64,000 nucleotides of DNA from Robertmurraya_A mangrovi. GTDB lineage: Bacteria > Bacillota > Bacilli > Bacillales > Cytobacillaceae. A program made the position numbers and the translations under genes. The notes beneath the pieces were generated by a model. The model saw only the letters and a program-made list of their open reading frames with translations. It was not told where the DNA came from and did no database searches. Below are positions 15,907-24,632 of this stretch, one piece after another (positions within the stretch are counted from its first letter, which is position 1; each line of letters begins with the position of its first letter). Where the stretch lies: NCBI RefSeq assembly GCF_034427655.1, contig NZ_JAXOFX010000018.1, positions 1-64,000 on the forward strand, in the 5' to 3' direction.

Positions 15907-16595
15907 ACATCAATCCTCTCAATCGTAGGTATTTCATTTTTCATATTCACTCTCATCACAAAGCTACTTTCTATTTCCTTTGTACAATAAAGCAAATCAG
16001 TAGAATTGAATTCAGGCATAGTGGAGTCAAAGAACTTCTTAGCTACCTCTGATTCATTAATTCTCTTAATTACATGTTTGGGAGTTACGTTCTCATTACC
16101 TTCAAGCAATCCCTTAATATACTCAGCACAAGCAAGATCATCATCACTAGTAGGATGAGATGCAATAATATGGACAGTAGAATCTTTTTTATCTCTTAAA
16201 AGCTTTTGAATATATCTAGCTGTTGTTCTTGCGTTAGAAAAGCCAGTCACAAACACATCATCTGCGTTAAGTGAGTTCAAGGTTGCCTTTACTCCGTTTG
16301 TCGTTCTTTGGACGAGCGTTTTCCTTCTTACTTCCTCATGTTGTATACGATAGGGAGAGTTATCTAATTGAAAACCTTCTATAGGTAAGCCTTTTATTTC
16401 TCCAGCCAACAGATAATCTTGATGATCATTTTTTATTTGGAAAGCCTCTTCAACCGATTTTACCAATAATATTTTATCTACTCCCTGTAGGAATGCATGA
16501 TGCGCAACGGTGAATGCTCGGATTACATCAATCACAATATTCACAGTAGAATTCTCTAACTCTATCTCATTTCCTTGAACAATCTGTATATCCAT
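15903..16595 (-). CDS. yitC: 2-phosphosulfolactate phosphatase (ComB family, YitC)
   Basis: A 230-residue phosphatase that removes phosphate from 2-phospho-3-sulfolactate. Family marks: NIVIDVIRAFTVAHHAFLQG near the N-terminus with the conserved Asp-x-x-Arg, LLAGEIKGLPIEGFQLDNSP (about 70-90), LVQRTTNGVKATLNS (about 105) and VFVTGFSNARTTARYI. The open frame extends 9 codons upstream from a TTG, but AAGGAGG sits 6 nt before the ATG at 16595, and that extension spans it. First gene of a three-gene operon, divergent from the sulfate activation genes. Confidence 0.92.
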   Translation of the reverse strand: MDIQIVQGNEIELENSTVNIVIDVIRAFTVAHHAFLQGVDKILLVKSVEEAFQIKNDHQDYLLAGEIKGLPIEGFQLDNSPYRIQHEEVRRKTLVQRTTNGVKATLNSLNADDVFVTGFSNARTTARYIQKLLRDKKDSTVHIIASHPTSDDDLACAEYIKGLLEGNENVTPKHVIKRINESEVAKKFFDSTMPEFNSTDLLYCTKEIESSFVMRVNMKNEIPTIERIDV

Positions 16596-16700
16596 TTTCA
16601 CCCTCCTTACGAAAGACAACAAACCATTCGAAAACAGCCTTAACTAAAAACAAGTATATTCACCCAGCACCATAAAGGTACCTAGACCACTAGCAATTTA

Positions 16701-16800
16701 ATTAGGCTATTTTATTTCACACTCTCTATAAAATTGAATAATCTGCCTATAGGTCTTTTAAGAGTATTAGGCTGTTTTATTAACCACTCGCGACAAAATT
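16701..16800. repeat. pair of 35-bp imperfect direct repeats, yitC/cysH intergenic
   Basis: The blocks at 16701-16735 and 16766-16800 match at 28 of 35 positions, each starting ATTAGGCT, continuing TTTTATT and ending AAAATT, with a 65-bp offset. A similar core, AAGGCTGTTTT, occurs in the opposite orientation at about 16630-16643 beside yitC. They lie in the divergent control region, so regulator binding is possible. Confidence 0.5.
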
Positions 16801-16860
16801 ATCTCAAGTCACTTCAATGATCAACAGCCTGTTACATTAACAAAAAAGGTGGTGAAAACA

Positions 16861-17562
16861 TTGTTAACATATGAAACATGGGATAACAATGAAGCCCTAA
16901 AAATAAATAATGAGTTAAAAGATTTTATGAATGTTCTTAAGTGGGCCTACCAGGAGTACCAAGACCAAATTGTTTATGCTTGCAGTTTTGGAGCAGAAGG
17001 CATGGTGTTAATTGATTTAATATCAAAAATAAATAAGAATGCTAGAATCATTTTTTTAGATACAGATGTCCACTTCAAAGAGACGTATGAATTAATTGAA
17101 AAAATAAAAAACAAGTACCCTACTTTAAAGATTGAGCTCATTAAACCTCGTTTAAGTTTGGCAGAACAAGCAGAACAATTTGGTGAGAAACTTTGGGAGG
17201 TAAACCCTAATCTTTGCTGCAAACTTCGAAAAGTAGACCCCCTCTCTTTGCAATTATCAGGAGTTCATGCATGGATATCTGGTCTAAGGAGGGATCAGTC
17301 TGATACTAGAAGGAATGTTCAATATATAAATAAAGATGATAAATTTAATATCATTAAAGTTTGTCCATTAATCCATTGGACCTGGGACGATGTTTGGAGC
17401 TACATTCGGATCAATCAACTACCTTATAACGAACTTCATGATCAAAATTATCCAAGCATTGGCTGCAAGACATGTACCATTCCAGTTGAGGATGAATTAG
17501 ATTCTAGAGCTGGCAGATGGGCTAGTACAAACAAAAAAGAATGTGGCCTACATCAGGCTTAA
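16861..17562 (+). CDS. cysH: assimilatory (P)APS reductase, [4Fe-4S] type
   Basis: A 233-residue thioredoxin-dependent reductase converting APS or PAPS to sulfite. Marks: CSFGAEGMVLIDL nucleotide loop, IIFLDTDVHFKETY, the cluster-binding CC in NLCCKLRK and CxxC in GCKTCTIP, and the catalytic Cys in KKECGLHQ. The paired cysteines indicate a [4Fe-4S] enzyme of the plant-type/Bacillus class. Start is uncertain: GTG codons at 16849/16852 fall inside the AAGGTGGTG ribosome binding site, so TTG at 16861, six nt after it, is preferred. First gene of cysH-sat-cysC; the sulfite it makes is the co-substrate of the divergent YitD. Confidence 0.9.
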   Translation: MLTYETWDNNEALKINNELKDFMNVLKWAYQEYQDQIVYACSFGAEGMVLIDLISKINKNARIIFLDTDVHFKETYELIEKIKNKYPTLKIELIKPRLSLAEQAEQFGEKLWEVNPNLCCKLRKVDPLSLQLSGVHAWISGLRRDQSDTRRNVQYINKDDKFNIIKVCPLIHWTWDDVWSYIRINQLPYNELHDQNYPSIGCKTCTIPVEDELDSRAGRWASTNKKECGLHQA

Positions 17563-17588
17563 CACTCACTAGTGGAGGGTTGGAATTA

Positions 17589-18755
17589 ATGACGAATATA
17601 CAACCACATGGTGGAAAATTAGTACAACAATTTAAGCCCCTTAAAAAGGTGGACCCGGCACTGTATGGAATCGAACTAGATTCTGTGTCCCTTAGTGACT
17701 TAGAGTTAATTGCTATTGGAGCATACAGCCCCCTTGTTGGTTTTTTATGTAGAGAAGATTACGATTCAGTTGTCACCTCCATGCGCCTAACAAACGGTCT
17801 TCCTTGGAGTATCCCAATTACACTACCAGTAAATGCGGAAGATTCCCTTAATATCTCTCTTGGAGATGACATTAAACTAATGAAGGATGGAATGGTATAC
17901 GGTAAGATGACCGTATTAGATAAATATATTCCTGATAAAAACTTAGAAGCCCAATTAGTCTATCAAACGACAGACCTTAACCATCCAGGGGTAAAAAGAC
18001 TTTTTGAACGTCCCTCCATTTTTCTAGGTGGACCTATCACTCTTGTGAGAAGGCCCAAGAAAGATAAGTTTTCCGAATATTACTTAGATCCTTCTAAAAC
18101 AAGAGAGAGGTTCCAGGAGCTAGGCTGGAAAACGATTGTTGGATTTCAAACACGAAATCCTGTACACCGGGCACATGAATATATTCAAAAATCAGCATTA
18201 GAAACGGTCGATGGTTTATTTCTCAACCCACTAGTAGGCGATACAAAATCTGATGACATTTCTAGTGATGTTAGAATGGAGAGCTATCAAGTCTTACTAG
18301 AAAACTATTATCCAAGAAATCGAGTCTTTTTATCGGTCTTTCCTGCTGCGATGCGCTATGCGGGTCCAAGGGAAGCCATCTTTCATGCATTAGTAAGGAA
18401 AAACTATGGTTGTACACATTTTATTGTAGGAAGAGATCATGCCGGGGTTGGTAATTACTACGGAACATACGATGCTCAAACGATTTTTAATCATTTTACA
18501 AAGGAAGAAATCGGCATTGACACATTATTCTTTGAGCACAGCTTTTACTGTGAAATATGCGAAAATATGGCGTCTTCCAAAACATGTCCCCACGAAAAAA
18601 GACATCACATACATTTATCTGGAACCAAAGTAAGAGAATTGCTTCGAAACGGGGAGAGACCACCAAAAGAGTTTAGCAGAAAAGAAGTTGCCGACATTCT
18701 CATTAAAGGAATGCGTGATCAACTGGTAAAATTCGGGGTAGATTCTTATGAGTAA
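17589..18755 (+). CDS. sat: sulfate adenylyltransferase
   Basis: A 388-residue ATP sulfurylase that makes APS from sulfate and ATP. The signature VGFQTRNPVHRAHEY (nucleotide-binding QTRNPxHRxH) lies near residue 197, AMRYAGPREAIFHALVRKNYG near 258 and GRDHAGVGNYYGTYDAQ near 284. Length matches the 380-390 residues of Bacillus Sat without a fused kinase. GGAGG stands about 10 nt before the ATG at 17589; 16 in-frame upstream codons lack a suitable start and overlap the end of cysH. Overlaps cysC by 8 nt. Confidence 0.94.
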   Translation: MTNIQPHGGKLVQQFKPLKKVDPALYGIELDSVSLSDLELIAIGAYSPLVGFLCREDYDSVVTSMRLTNGLPWSIPITLPVNAEDSLNISLGDDIKLMKDGMVYGKMTVLDKYIPDKNLEAQLVYQTTDLNHPGVKRLFERPSIFLGGPITLVRRPKKDKFSEYYLDPSKTRERFQELGWKTIVGFQTRNPVHRAHEYIQKSALETVDGLFLNPLVGDTKSDDISSDVRMESYQVLLENYYPRNRVFLSVFPAAMRYAGPREAIFHALVRKNYGCTHFIVGRDHAGVGNYYGTYDAQTIFNHFTKEEIGIDTLFFEHSFYCEICENMASSKTCPHEKRHHIHLSGTKVRELLRNGERPPKEFSRKEVADILIKGMRDQLVKFGVDSYE

Positions 18756-19341
18756 TCATATTGTTTGGCACCAGACTATTATAAGTAAAGGGGATCGGCA
18801 ATCGATAAAAGGACATAAAAGCTGTGTACTCTGGTTTACCGGCTTATCCGGATCGGGTAAATCTACACTCGCTAATGCAGTAGAGCTTAAATTATTTGAG
18901 TTAAAAAAACACAGCTATATTCTAGACGGAGACAATATCCGCTATGGCCTTAATAAAGGACTTACATTTAGTAAAGAAGACCGCTTTGAAAACATTCGCA
19001 GAATTGGTGAAGTAGCTAAATTATTTGTCGATAGCGGCCAAATTGTAGTAACTGCCTTTATATCCCCATTCCGTGAAGAAAGGGAAAAAGTAAGAAATCT
19101 TTTTGAAGACGGAGAGTTTATAGAAGTTTTTGTTGATTGTCCATTAGATGAGTGTGAGAAACGAGATCCTAAGGGACTTTACCAAAAAGCAAGATCAGGA
19201 GAAATCAGAGAATTCACCGGCATTGATTCACCATATGAGGAACCCTTAAATCCCGAAATCACCATCCAAACAAAAGATTGCACCATCGACCGAGCAACCG
19301 AGATCATAATCAACTACCTAAAAGAAAAACAAATTATTTAA
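18748..19341 (+). CDS. cysC: adenylylsulfate (APS) kinase
   Basis: A 197-residue P-loop kinase phosphorylating APS to PAPS. Walker A is GLSGSGKST (about 31-39), followed by YILDGDNIRYGLNKGLTF, the family motif with DGD and the RFENIRRIGEVAKLFVDSG segment, then FISPFREERE. Its presence beside an iron-sulfur reductase, which can use APS directly, repeats the B. subtilis arrangement (yisZ-yitA-yitB). Last gene of the operon, ending in a terminator. Confidence 0.94.
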   Translation: MSNHIVWHQTIISKGDRQSIKGHKSCVLWFTGLSGSGKSTLANAVELKLFELKKHSYILDGDNIRYGLNKGLTFSKEDRFENIRRIGEVAKLFVDSGQIVVTAFISPFREEREKVRNLFEDGEFIEVFVDCPLDECEKRDPKGLYQKARSGEIREFTGIDSPYEEPLNPEITIQTKDCTIDRATEIIINYLKEKQII

Positions 19342-19354
19342 CCGTAAAACTTTG

Positions 19355-19387
19355 CCAACGTAAATTATTAATCATTACGTTGGTTTT
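19355..19387 (+). terminator. terminator of cysH-sat-cysC
   Basis: Perfect 9-bp stem CCAACGTAA / TTACGTTGG with an 11-nt loop followed by TTTTGTTTTT. Confidence 0.9.
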
Positions 19388-19587
19388 GTTTTTATAAGGG
19401 TCGCTACCTACATCGAAAAAAGATAGGCTAGCTCATTAAGAACAAATACACAATAGGTACATATCTTGTAGGGAATATTTCAGAGAAAAAAATCGTTCAC
19501 CTTTTCTACCATTCATGCAACAAGCTTCTAAAAAATTGCTAGATAGAAAGAATCACTTGAAAAAATGTTTAAGAAAGAGGAAGGTAG

Positions 19588-21360
19588 ATGACTGTTGAAA
19601 TCATTACTGTCTTAGCTATTGTGGGTGTCATGCTCATTTGTCTCATTAGGGAGGTTTTCAGACCTGATTTTATTGTATTATGCGCTTTAGCATGCTTAAT
19701 GTTATTTGGGATTCTATCCCCTGCTGATGCAGTTAAAGGTTTTTCAAATGAAGGAATGTTAACCGTTGCTTTGTTATTTATAGTAGCAGGTGCAGTCCAA
19801 CAAAGCGGAATTTTCACCAAACTAGCAACAGTGCTAATGGGACATGGTGATAAGCCAAGATCCTCTCTTGCTAGGATGATGCTACCTATTTCGGCCCTTT
19901 CTGCATTTTTAAACAATACTCCCATTGTTGTAATGTTCACCCCAATTATCCGGAAGTGGTGTAAGGAGAGAAACATTTCTCCATCTAAATTCCTTCTTCC
20001 ACTTTCATACGCTACTATTTTCGGTGGGACCATTACACTCATTGGAACTTCAACAAACTTACTAGTCCACGGCTTAATGATTGAAAATGGCATGAAAGGT
20101 TACTCTATGTTTCAATTAGCTATCATTGGGATTCCCGCTGCAATCTTAGGTATTTTATTTATGTGTACCATTGGTTATAAAATTTTACCTTCAAGAAAAA
20201 GCTCAGAGGAATTATTTCAGAATACTAGGGAGTTCCTATCAGAGCTTTTAGTAGAATCTCACTCTCCTGTAATTGGTAAGACCATTGAACAAGCGGGTTT
20301 ACGCAGGTTAAACGGTATTTACTTAATTGAAATTATTCGTGCTGATGGAGAAAAAGTGGCTCCAGTAACGTCTCATCATAAAATTAAAAGTGGGGACCGC
20401 CTAATCTTTACGGGGTTAATTTCAACCATTGTTGAACTTCAGACAATGAAGGGATTAAGAGTAGACACAGGTTCTACTATTGAACTTGAGGACTTAAAAA
20501 ATGGAAATCAAATATTACTTGAAGCTGTTATATCCCATCAATCCTCTTTAGTTCATAAATCTATTAAACAAAATAGATTTCGAATGAGATATGGCGGCGG
20601 AGTGATTGCTGTTCATCGGAATGAAGAACGGATTAATAATAAGGTAGGAGACATTGTACTACAGCCTGGAGACACATTATTAATCTTAGCAGGTAGGGAT
20701 TTTATTAATCGTTGGGCTAGTTCAAAAGATTTTTATATATTAAATCCTGTTGAAAGTCCAGATGTAATGGACTATAAAAGTTCCATTATCTCCATTGTCA
20801 CGTTAATCGGTATGGTTTTACTAGCAGCTTTTGAAATCCTTTCTATGTTTAAAGCGGCAGTATTGGCAGTACTAATCCTTTTCTTTACAAAAGCCATTAC
20901 CATCGAATCTATTAAAAAATATGTCCAGCTTAATGTCCTGCTCCTCATTGCAAGTTCCTTTGGTGTCGGGATAGCTATTGAACAATCTGGAACTGCATCA
21001 TTATTAGCAGAGACACTCATACATTATACAACCGGATTGGGTTTAATTGGACTAATCACGATATTATATTTAATAACAACTATATTTACCGAAATCATTA
21101 CTAATAACGCAGCAATTGTATTAATGTTTCCCATCGCACAAGCAACCGCTCAACAACTAGGCGTTGACCCTATACCGTTATTTATGGCCATTACCATTGC
21201 AGCTTCAGCCAGTTTCGCAACACCGATTGGATATCAAACCAATTTAATTGTTTATGGTCCTGGGGGATATCGATTCTCAGATTATTTAAAAATTGGTGTT
21301 CCTTTAAATATTTTATATTTATTGGTTACCGTGTTTATTTGCTACTTTATCTTGCTATAA
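19588..21360 (+). CDS. SLC13/DASS-family permease with two RCK_C domains
   Basis: A 590-residue transporter. The N-terminal half (1-210) and C-terminal half (about 395-590) are membrane regions with the duplicated family motifs FLNNTPIVVMF and ITNNAAIVLMFP, and IGTSTNLLVHG and IGYQTNLIVYG. Between them (about 215-385) are two TrkA-C/RCK_C domains, with IIRADGEKVAP and VHRNEERINNKVGDIVLQPGDTLLILAG. This is the layout of the SAC1/SLT sulfate transporters. Its place after the sulfate activation operon makes sulfate uptake likely; dicarboxylate or another anion is possible. It has its own upstream gap and terminator. Confidence 0.82.
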   Translation: MTVEIITVLAIVGVMLICLIREVFRPDFIVLCALACLMLFGILSPADAVKGFSNEGMLTVALLFIVAGAVQQSGIFTKLATVLMGHGDKPRSSLARMMLPISALSAFLNNTPIVVMFTPIIRKWCKERNISPSKFLLPLSYATIFGGTITLIGTSTNLLVHGLMIENGMKGYSMFQLAIIGIPAAILGILFMCTIGYKILPSRKSSEELFQNTREFLSELLVESHSPVIGKTIEQAGLRRLNGIYLIEIIRADGEKVAPVTSHHKIKSGDRLIFTGLISTIVELQTMKGLRVDTGSTIELEDLKNGNQILLEAVISHQSSLVHKSIKQNRFRMRYGGGVIAVHRNEERINNKVGDIVLQPGDTLLILAGRDFINRWASSKDFYILNPVESPDVMDYKSSIISIVTLIGMVLLAAFEILSMFKAAVLAVLILFFTKAITIESIKKYVQLNVLLLIASSFGVGIAIEQSGTASLLAETLIHYTTGLGLIGLITILYLITTIFTEIITNNAAIVLMFPIAQATAQQLGVDPIPLFMAITIAASASFATPIGYQTNLIVYGPGGYRFSDYLKIGVPLNILYLLVTVFICYFILL

Positions 21361-21374
21361 ATATGACAAAAAAC

Positions 21375-21400
21375 AAAAAGGACAATGAGATGTCCTTTTT
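21375..21400 (+). terminator. terminator of the SLC13-type permease gene
   Basis: Perfect 10-bp stem AAAAAGGACA / TGTCCTTTTT with a 6-nt loop. It could also serve the convergent lipoprotein gene. Confidence 0.88.
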
Positions 21401-21441
21401 ATGTTGCATTCTTTTTGAAAACAACATTAAATATTAAACTT

Positions 21442-23169
21442 CTAAAAAGTACTTGGAGCCGAAGCGATTCTCCAACCATCTATCGTCTTTTTGAAGACCA
21501 TTTGTTTTACTTCATAAGTAAAAGTATCTGAAATCGGAACTCTTAAATCAAATTGTATTTCAGTTCCAAAATCCCTCACTTGTATGACTTTTGCATTCTT
21601 CCTTGCTAGCATAGAGCCCCCATCCGCGTTAGGCTGTGCCATCCTTCCATTATGTTCAATAATGCGGGCACTATCCATAAAGGATTGAATAGCATCTTTC
21701 GTGTAGTCACTAGATAAATAATTTGTAAACTTCTCTAGAGTGTTTATATCTTCCCCTAAATAACGGTAATCCGTATCCTTATAAGGAAAGTTTTCTATTT
21801 CCCCAGACTCATTACTCGCTCCACCCATTGAAATGTGTAGATATTTTTCATAAGCATTCATTAGTCTGTTAATCACAATTTGGTCCTCTAGACTGTTAAA
21901 TTTCGTAAAAGACGATCCTAGACGGACACTTTCAATGATATCTTCCATTACGGCCAAGGACTCATTAAATACTTCATACCCTTTACTACTACGGTTTTCA
22001 ATAAATGGATGTTCGCTTGCCCTTCGTACCCCGTAAAGATGCTGTTCGGTTTCATGAATGACACTTAAAGTTGTATCATCTAAAGTAGGGGTAAAATGTT
22101 TAGAGTAGATTTCAATCGCAAATAGGAGGCCTTTTTTGTTTTGGTCATTTACATAAACGCTCAGGATGTATTCGTTCGATTGTCCTTCCACACCTTCAAT
22201 AGAAATGTATGGATAAATGTTTCTCGGTATATTCAAAGTGAGATCTGCATCCTGGACATAGTATTGAACATCCTTATCCTTTAGTTCATCTATTTTATTT
22301 AAAATCGTTGCTTGAAGAGTTTGGAACTCGCTTCTTGAAGGAAAGAGCAAATCCAATGTCATCCCCTGCTCCACTGCTTTTATGGCTTCCTCCGGCTTAT
22401 TAGCTTTTAATAGTGCGTCCGCTAAATAATACCAATAGTAAGGTGCATCCGGTACAGACGTCACCCTATCTTGATAAAAGTTAGCTACCTTTAAAAAATA
22501 AGAGGGATATAATTCTGTATCGGATAAGAATTCTCCCTTATTCCATCTCAGAATATCCACCAGGTAAACCTCAGCTAATTCCCTTTTCCAAACAGCTAAT
22601 CTAAAGCTTCCAGCTGATTCTTCTTCTGATTCTATTAAATCTAATTCATGATAGTTAACCTGACTAAGCTTTTTTAATTCGTTATCATCCCAACTATAAA
22701 TATCTAAAATATTACCAGCAGAAACTCCTACTTTCCAACCAAGAAGTAACTCTACTACCCCATCCCCTGTTATATCGGAAGCACTAGCCCAACTAATCTC
22801 GTAACCAATCCCTTTTATATGCTGAATTTCTTTCCATCCTGCTCCCTCTTTTTGTAATACAACCGCCCCAAGCTTATCAGCGTTCAATGCTGATTTGTAA
22901 AAAGTAATCAGCTCGTTTAAGCCATCATTGTCTAAATCTGCTTGAATAACCAAGTCAGTTCCTACCGGCTCATTAGGTACAGATAAATAGGTTCCCTGCG
23001 GAATAAATGCTTTTACTTTTTGAACCATATCCCCTTCAAGGTCACTACTAGCTTTAGCTTGCTTTGGTGCTTGAATTAAAGTAACAGGCTCAGGGAAGAA
23101 ATTGCACCCACTTAAAATCAAAAAACTAACTAGAATAATAGCAGTTAAATATTTGTTCTTTTTCTTCAT
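21442..23169 (-). CDS. lipoprotein with FG-GAP/VCBS-like and TPR-like segments
   Basis: A 575-residue lipoprotein: signal peptide with lipobox LSGC (Cys about residue 22). Two DxDxDG-like loops, DLDNDGLNEL (about 77) and DITGDGVVELLLGW (about 132), suggest FG-GAP/VCBS beta-propeller repeats with possible calcium binding. A tetratricopeptide-like helical pair follows (YYLADALLKANKPEEAIKAVEQG, about 245-270). The C-terminal 200 residues are unrecognised. It lies 86 bp after a two-component pair on the same strand, so it may be a surface accessory or output of that system. No named homologue comes to mind. Confidence 0.7.
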   Translation of the reverse strand: MKKKNKYLTAIILVSFLILSGCNFFPEPVTLIQAPKQAKASSDLEGDMVQKVKAFIPQGTYLSVPNEPVGTDLVIQADLDNDGLNELITFYKSALNADKLGAVVLQKEGAGWKEIQHIKGIGYEISWASASDITGDGVVELLLGWKVGVSAGNILDIYSWDDNELKKLSQVNYHELDLIESEEESAGSFRLAVWKRELAEVYLVDILRWNKGEFLSDTELYPSYFLKVANFYQDRVTSVPDAPYYWYYLADALLKANKPEEAIKAVEQGMTLDLLFPSRSEFQTLQATILNKIDELKDKDVQYYVQDADLTLNIPRNIYPYISIEGVEGQSNEYILSVYVNDQNKKGLLFAIEIYSKHFTPTLDDTTLSVIHETEQHLYGVRRASEHPFIENRSSKGYEVFNESLAVMEDIIESVRLGSSFTKFNSLEDQIVINRLMNAYEKYLHISMGGASNESGEIENFPYKDTDYRYLGEDINTLEKFTNYLSSDYTKDAIQSFMDSARIIEHNGRMAQPNADGGSMLARKNAKVIQVRDFGTEIQFDLRVPISDTFTYEVKQMVFKKTIDGWRIASAPSTF

Positions 23170-23255
23170 ACGAAATCCCCCATTCTTCTTCTTTCACTTT
23201 ACTTTTTTAAGAAGAAGAAGTCGTTAATATTTGGTTACATATGGTTACGAATCTA

Positions 23256-24632
23256 TTACAAAGGCAATTTAATGATGACAGACGTTCCTTTTCCTTCCTC
23301 GCTCATTAGGTCAAATGTTCCTTTATGAGCAAGAACAATCTCCTGGCAAATCGCTAAACCTAGTCCTGTTCCAGAGCCTTTCGATTTGCCTTTATGGAAT
23401 TTTTCTTTTACGAGTTGAAGTTCATCCACAGGTATTCCCATTCCTGTATCCATTACTTTTATTATTCCCATGTCGTTTTCTTGTGTTAATTTTAAGGTAA
23501 TCCTCCCACCTTGAGGAGTAAATTTCAAACCGTTATCTAGTAGGTTAATAAATACTTGTTTTAGTCGATTTTCATCTCCCTTTTTTAGAGAAATGAGTTC
23601 AAGAGGAATATCCGTAATTAGTTTTAACCCTTGTCTTTCTGCTCTTGGCGCTAACTGGTTTGACACTTGCTGCAAGAGTTTTTGTAATGATACTTCTGTA
23701 AATTTGTATGGTACCTTCCCAGAAGATAAACTGGACAAGTCAAGCAAATCCCCCAATAACATAGACAAACGATCACTTTCCGTTGAAATAATCTCAAGGC
23801 CTTCTTTAAAGAGCGGTTCATCTGTCATGGACTCCAGTGTTATGGCCCATCCTTTTACCGAAGTTAAAGGAGTCCTTAATTCATGAGACACAGAAGCAAT
23901 AAACTCGTTCTTAAGTTTCTCATGTCTTTCAATTTCTTCTGCCATAAAGTTTAAAGTATCGGCCAGTTTTCCAATTTCATCATTTTTTCCTTTTGGTATT
24001 CTCGTATAATATTTACCTGAAGCCATTTGTTCTGCAGCCAAAGTGATACGGCTTAAAGGGTTGGTAATCGTTCTAGCTATAAAATAACTAATAAATGCAG
24101 CTAAAAGAATAACAATAACCCCAATCCCCAATAAGGCGATGGCATTTTGTTTGAGAACTGTGTTTATCTGCACCATTGATGTTGTAAATCGGATTACTCC
24201 AATAATACTACTATCAACCATGATTGGTTGTGCAACGGTTAATACACTCTCTCCATTAAGGTTTCCTGTCCAGTATCCTGTCTCACCTGTAAGAGCCGTA
24301 TTGACATCCTCAAAGTTCCCTTCACTTTTTGTAAACTGATCAAACGTATCAGCAACAATTTGACCTTCAGTATTTATAATTTGAACTTGGGTGTTCACTA
24401 AAAAGTTATAACGATTTAGCAATGCCTGAGCCTTTGAATCTAAGTCCCCCTTTAATAACTCTTGTTCATAAAAGGAAATAAACATCGTTCCTTGATCTCT
24501 TAAAGTTTGCTTTACACCACCAAGGTAATACAAGCGCAACGAAGACAAAATAATACTTTCAAACATTAGTACAGTCAAAATTATTAGTAATAAATAACTC
24601 CAGACTAACCTTTTCTTGATTCCATTTTTCAT
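23256..24632 (-). CDS. membrane sensor histidine kinase (HAMP, HisKA)
   Basis: A 458-residue kinase. Two membrane segments (about 11-31 and 163-186) flank an extracytoplasmic sensor of about 130 residues (YYLGGVKQTL to VQINTVLKQN). A HAMP linker follows, then HisKA with FIASVSHELRTPLTSVKGW (phosphoacceptor His) and an ATPase domain with NLLDNGLKFTPQGG, DTGMGIP and GTGLGLAI. The start ATG overlaps the regulator stop by one base (TAATG), so the two are translationally coupled. Signal unknown. Confidence 0.9.
   Translation of the reverse strand: MKNGIKKRLVWSYLLLIILTVLMFESIILSSLRLYYLGGVKQTLRDQGTMFISFYEQELLKGDLDSKAQALLNRYNFLVNTQVQIINTEGQIVADTFDQFTKSEGNFEDVNTALTGETGYWTGNLNGESVLTVAQPIMVDSSIIGVIRFTTSMVQINTVLKQNAIALLGIGVIVILLAAFISYFIARTITNPLSRITLAAEQMASGKYYTRIPKGKNDEIGKLADTLNFMAEEIERHEKLKNEFIASVSHELRTPLTSVKGWAITLESMTDEPLFKEGLEIISTESDRLSMLLGDLLDLSSLSSGKVPYKFTEVSLQKLLQQVSNQLAPRAERQGLKLITDIPLELISLKKGDENRLKQVFINLLDNGLKFTPQGGRITLKLTQENDMGIIKVMDTGMGIPVDELQLVKEKFHKGKSKGSGTGLGLAICQEIVLAHKGTFDLMSEEGKGTSVIIKLPL

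Noticed and set aside
16623..16860. Sigma-E or sigma-K promoters for the sulfolactate cluster
   Set aside because: Expected from B. subtilis, but no -35/-10 pair with acceptable spacing could be fixed by eye.
16849..16860. GTG codons as the cysH start
   Set aside because: They lie within the AAGGTGGTG ribosome binding site; the TTG at 16861 has correct spacing.
19569..20093. 174-codon antisense frame over the SLC13-type permease gene
   Set aside because: The plus-strand frame has clear DASS-family motifs across the whole span; the antisense frame is a shadow of its codon pattern.
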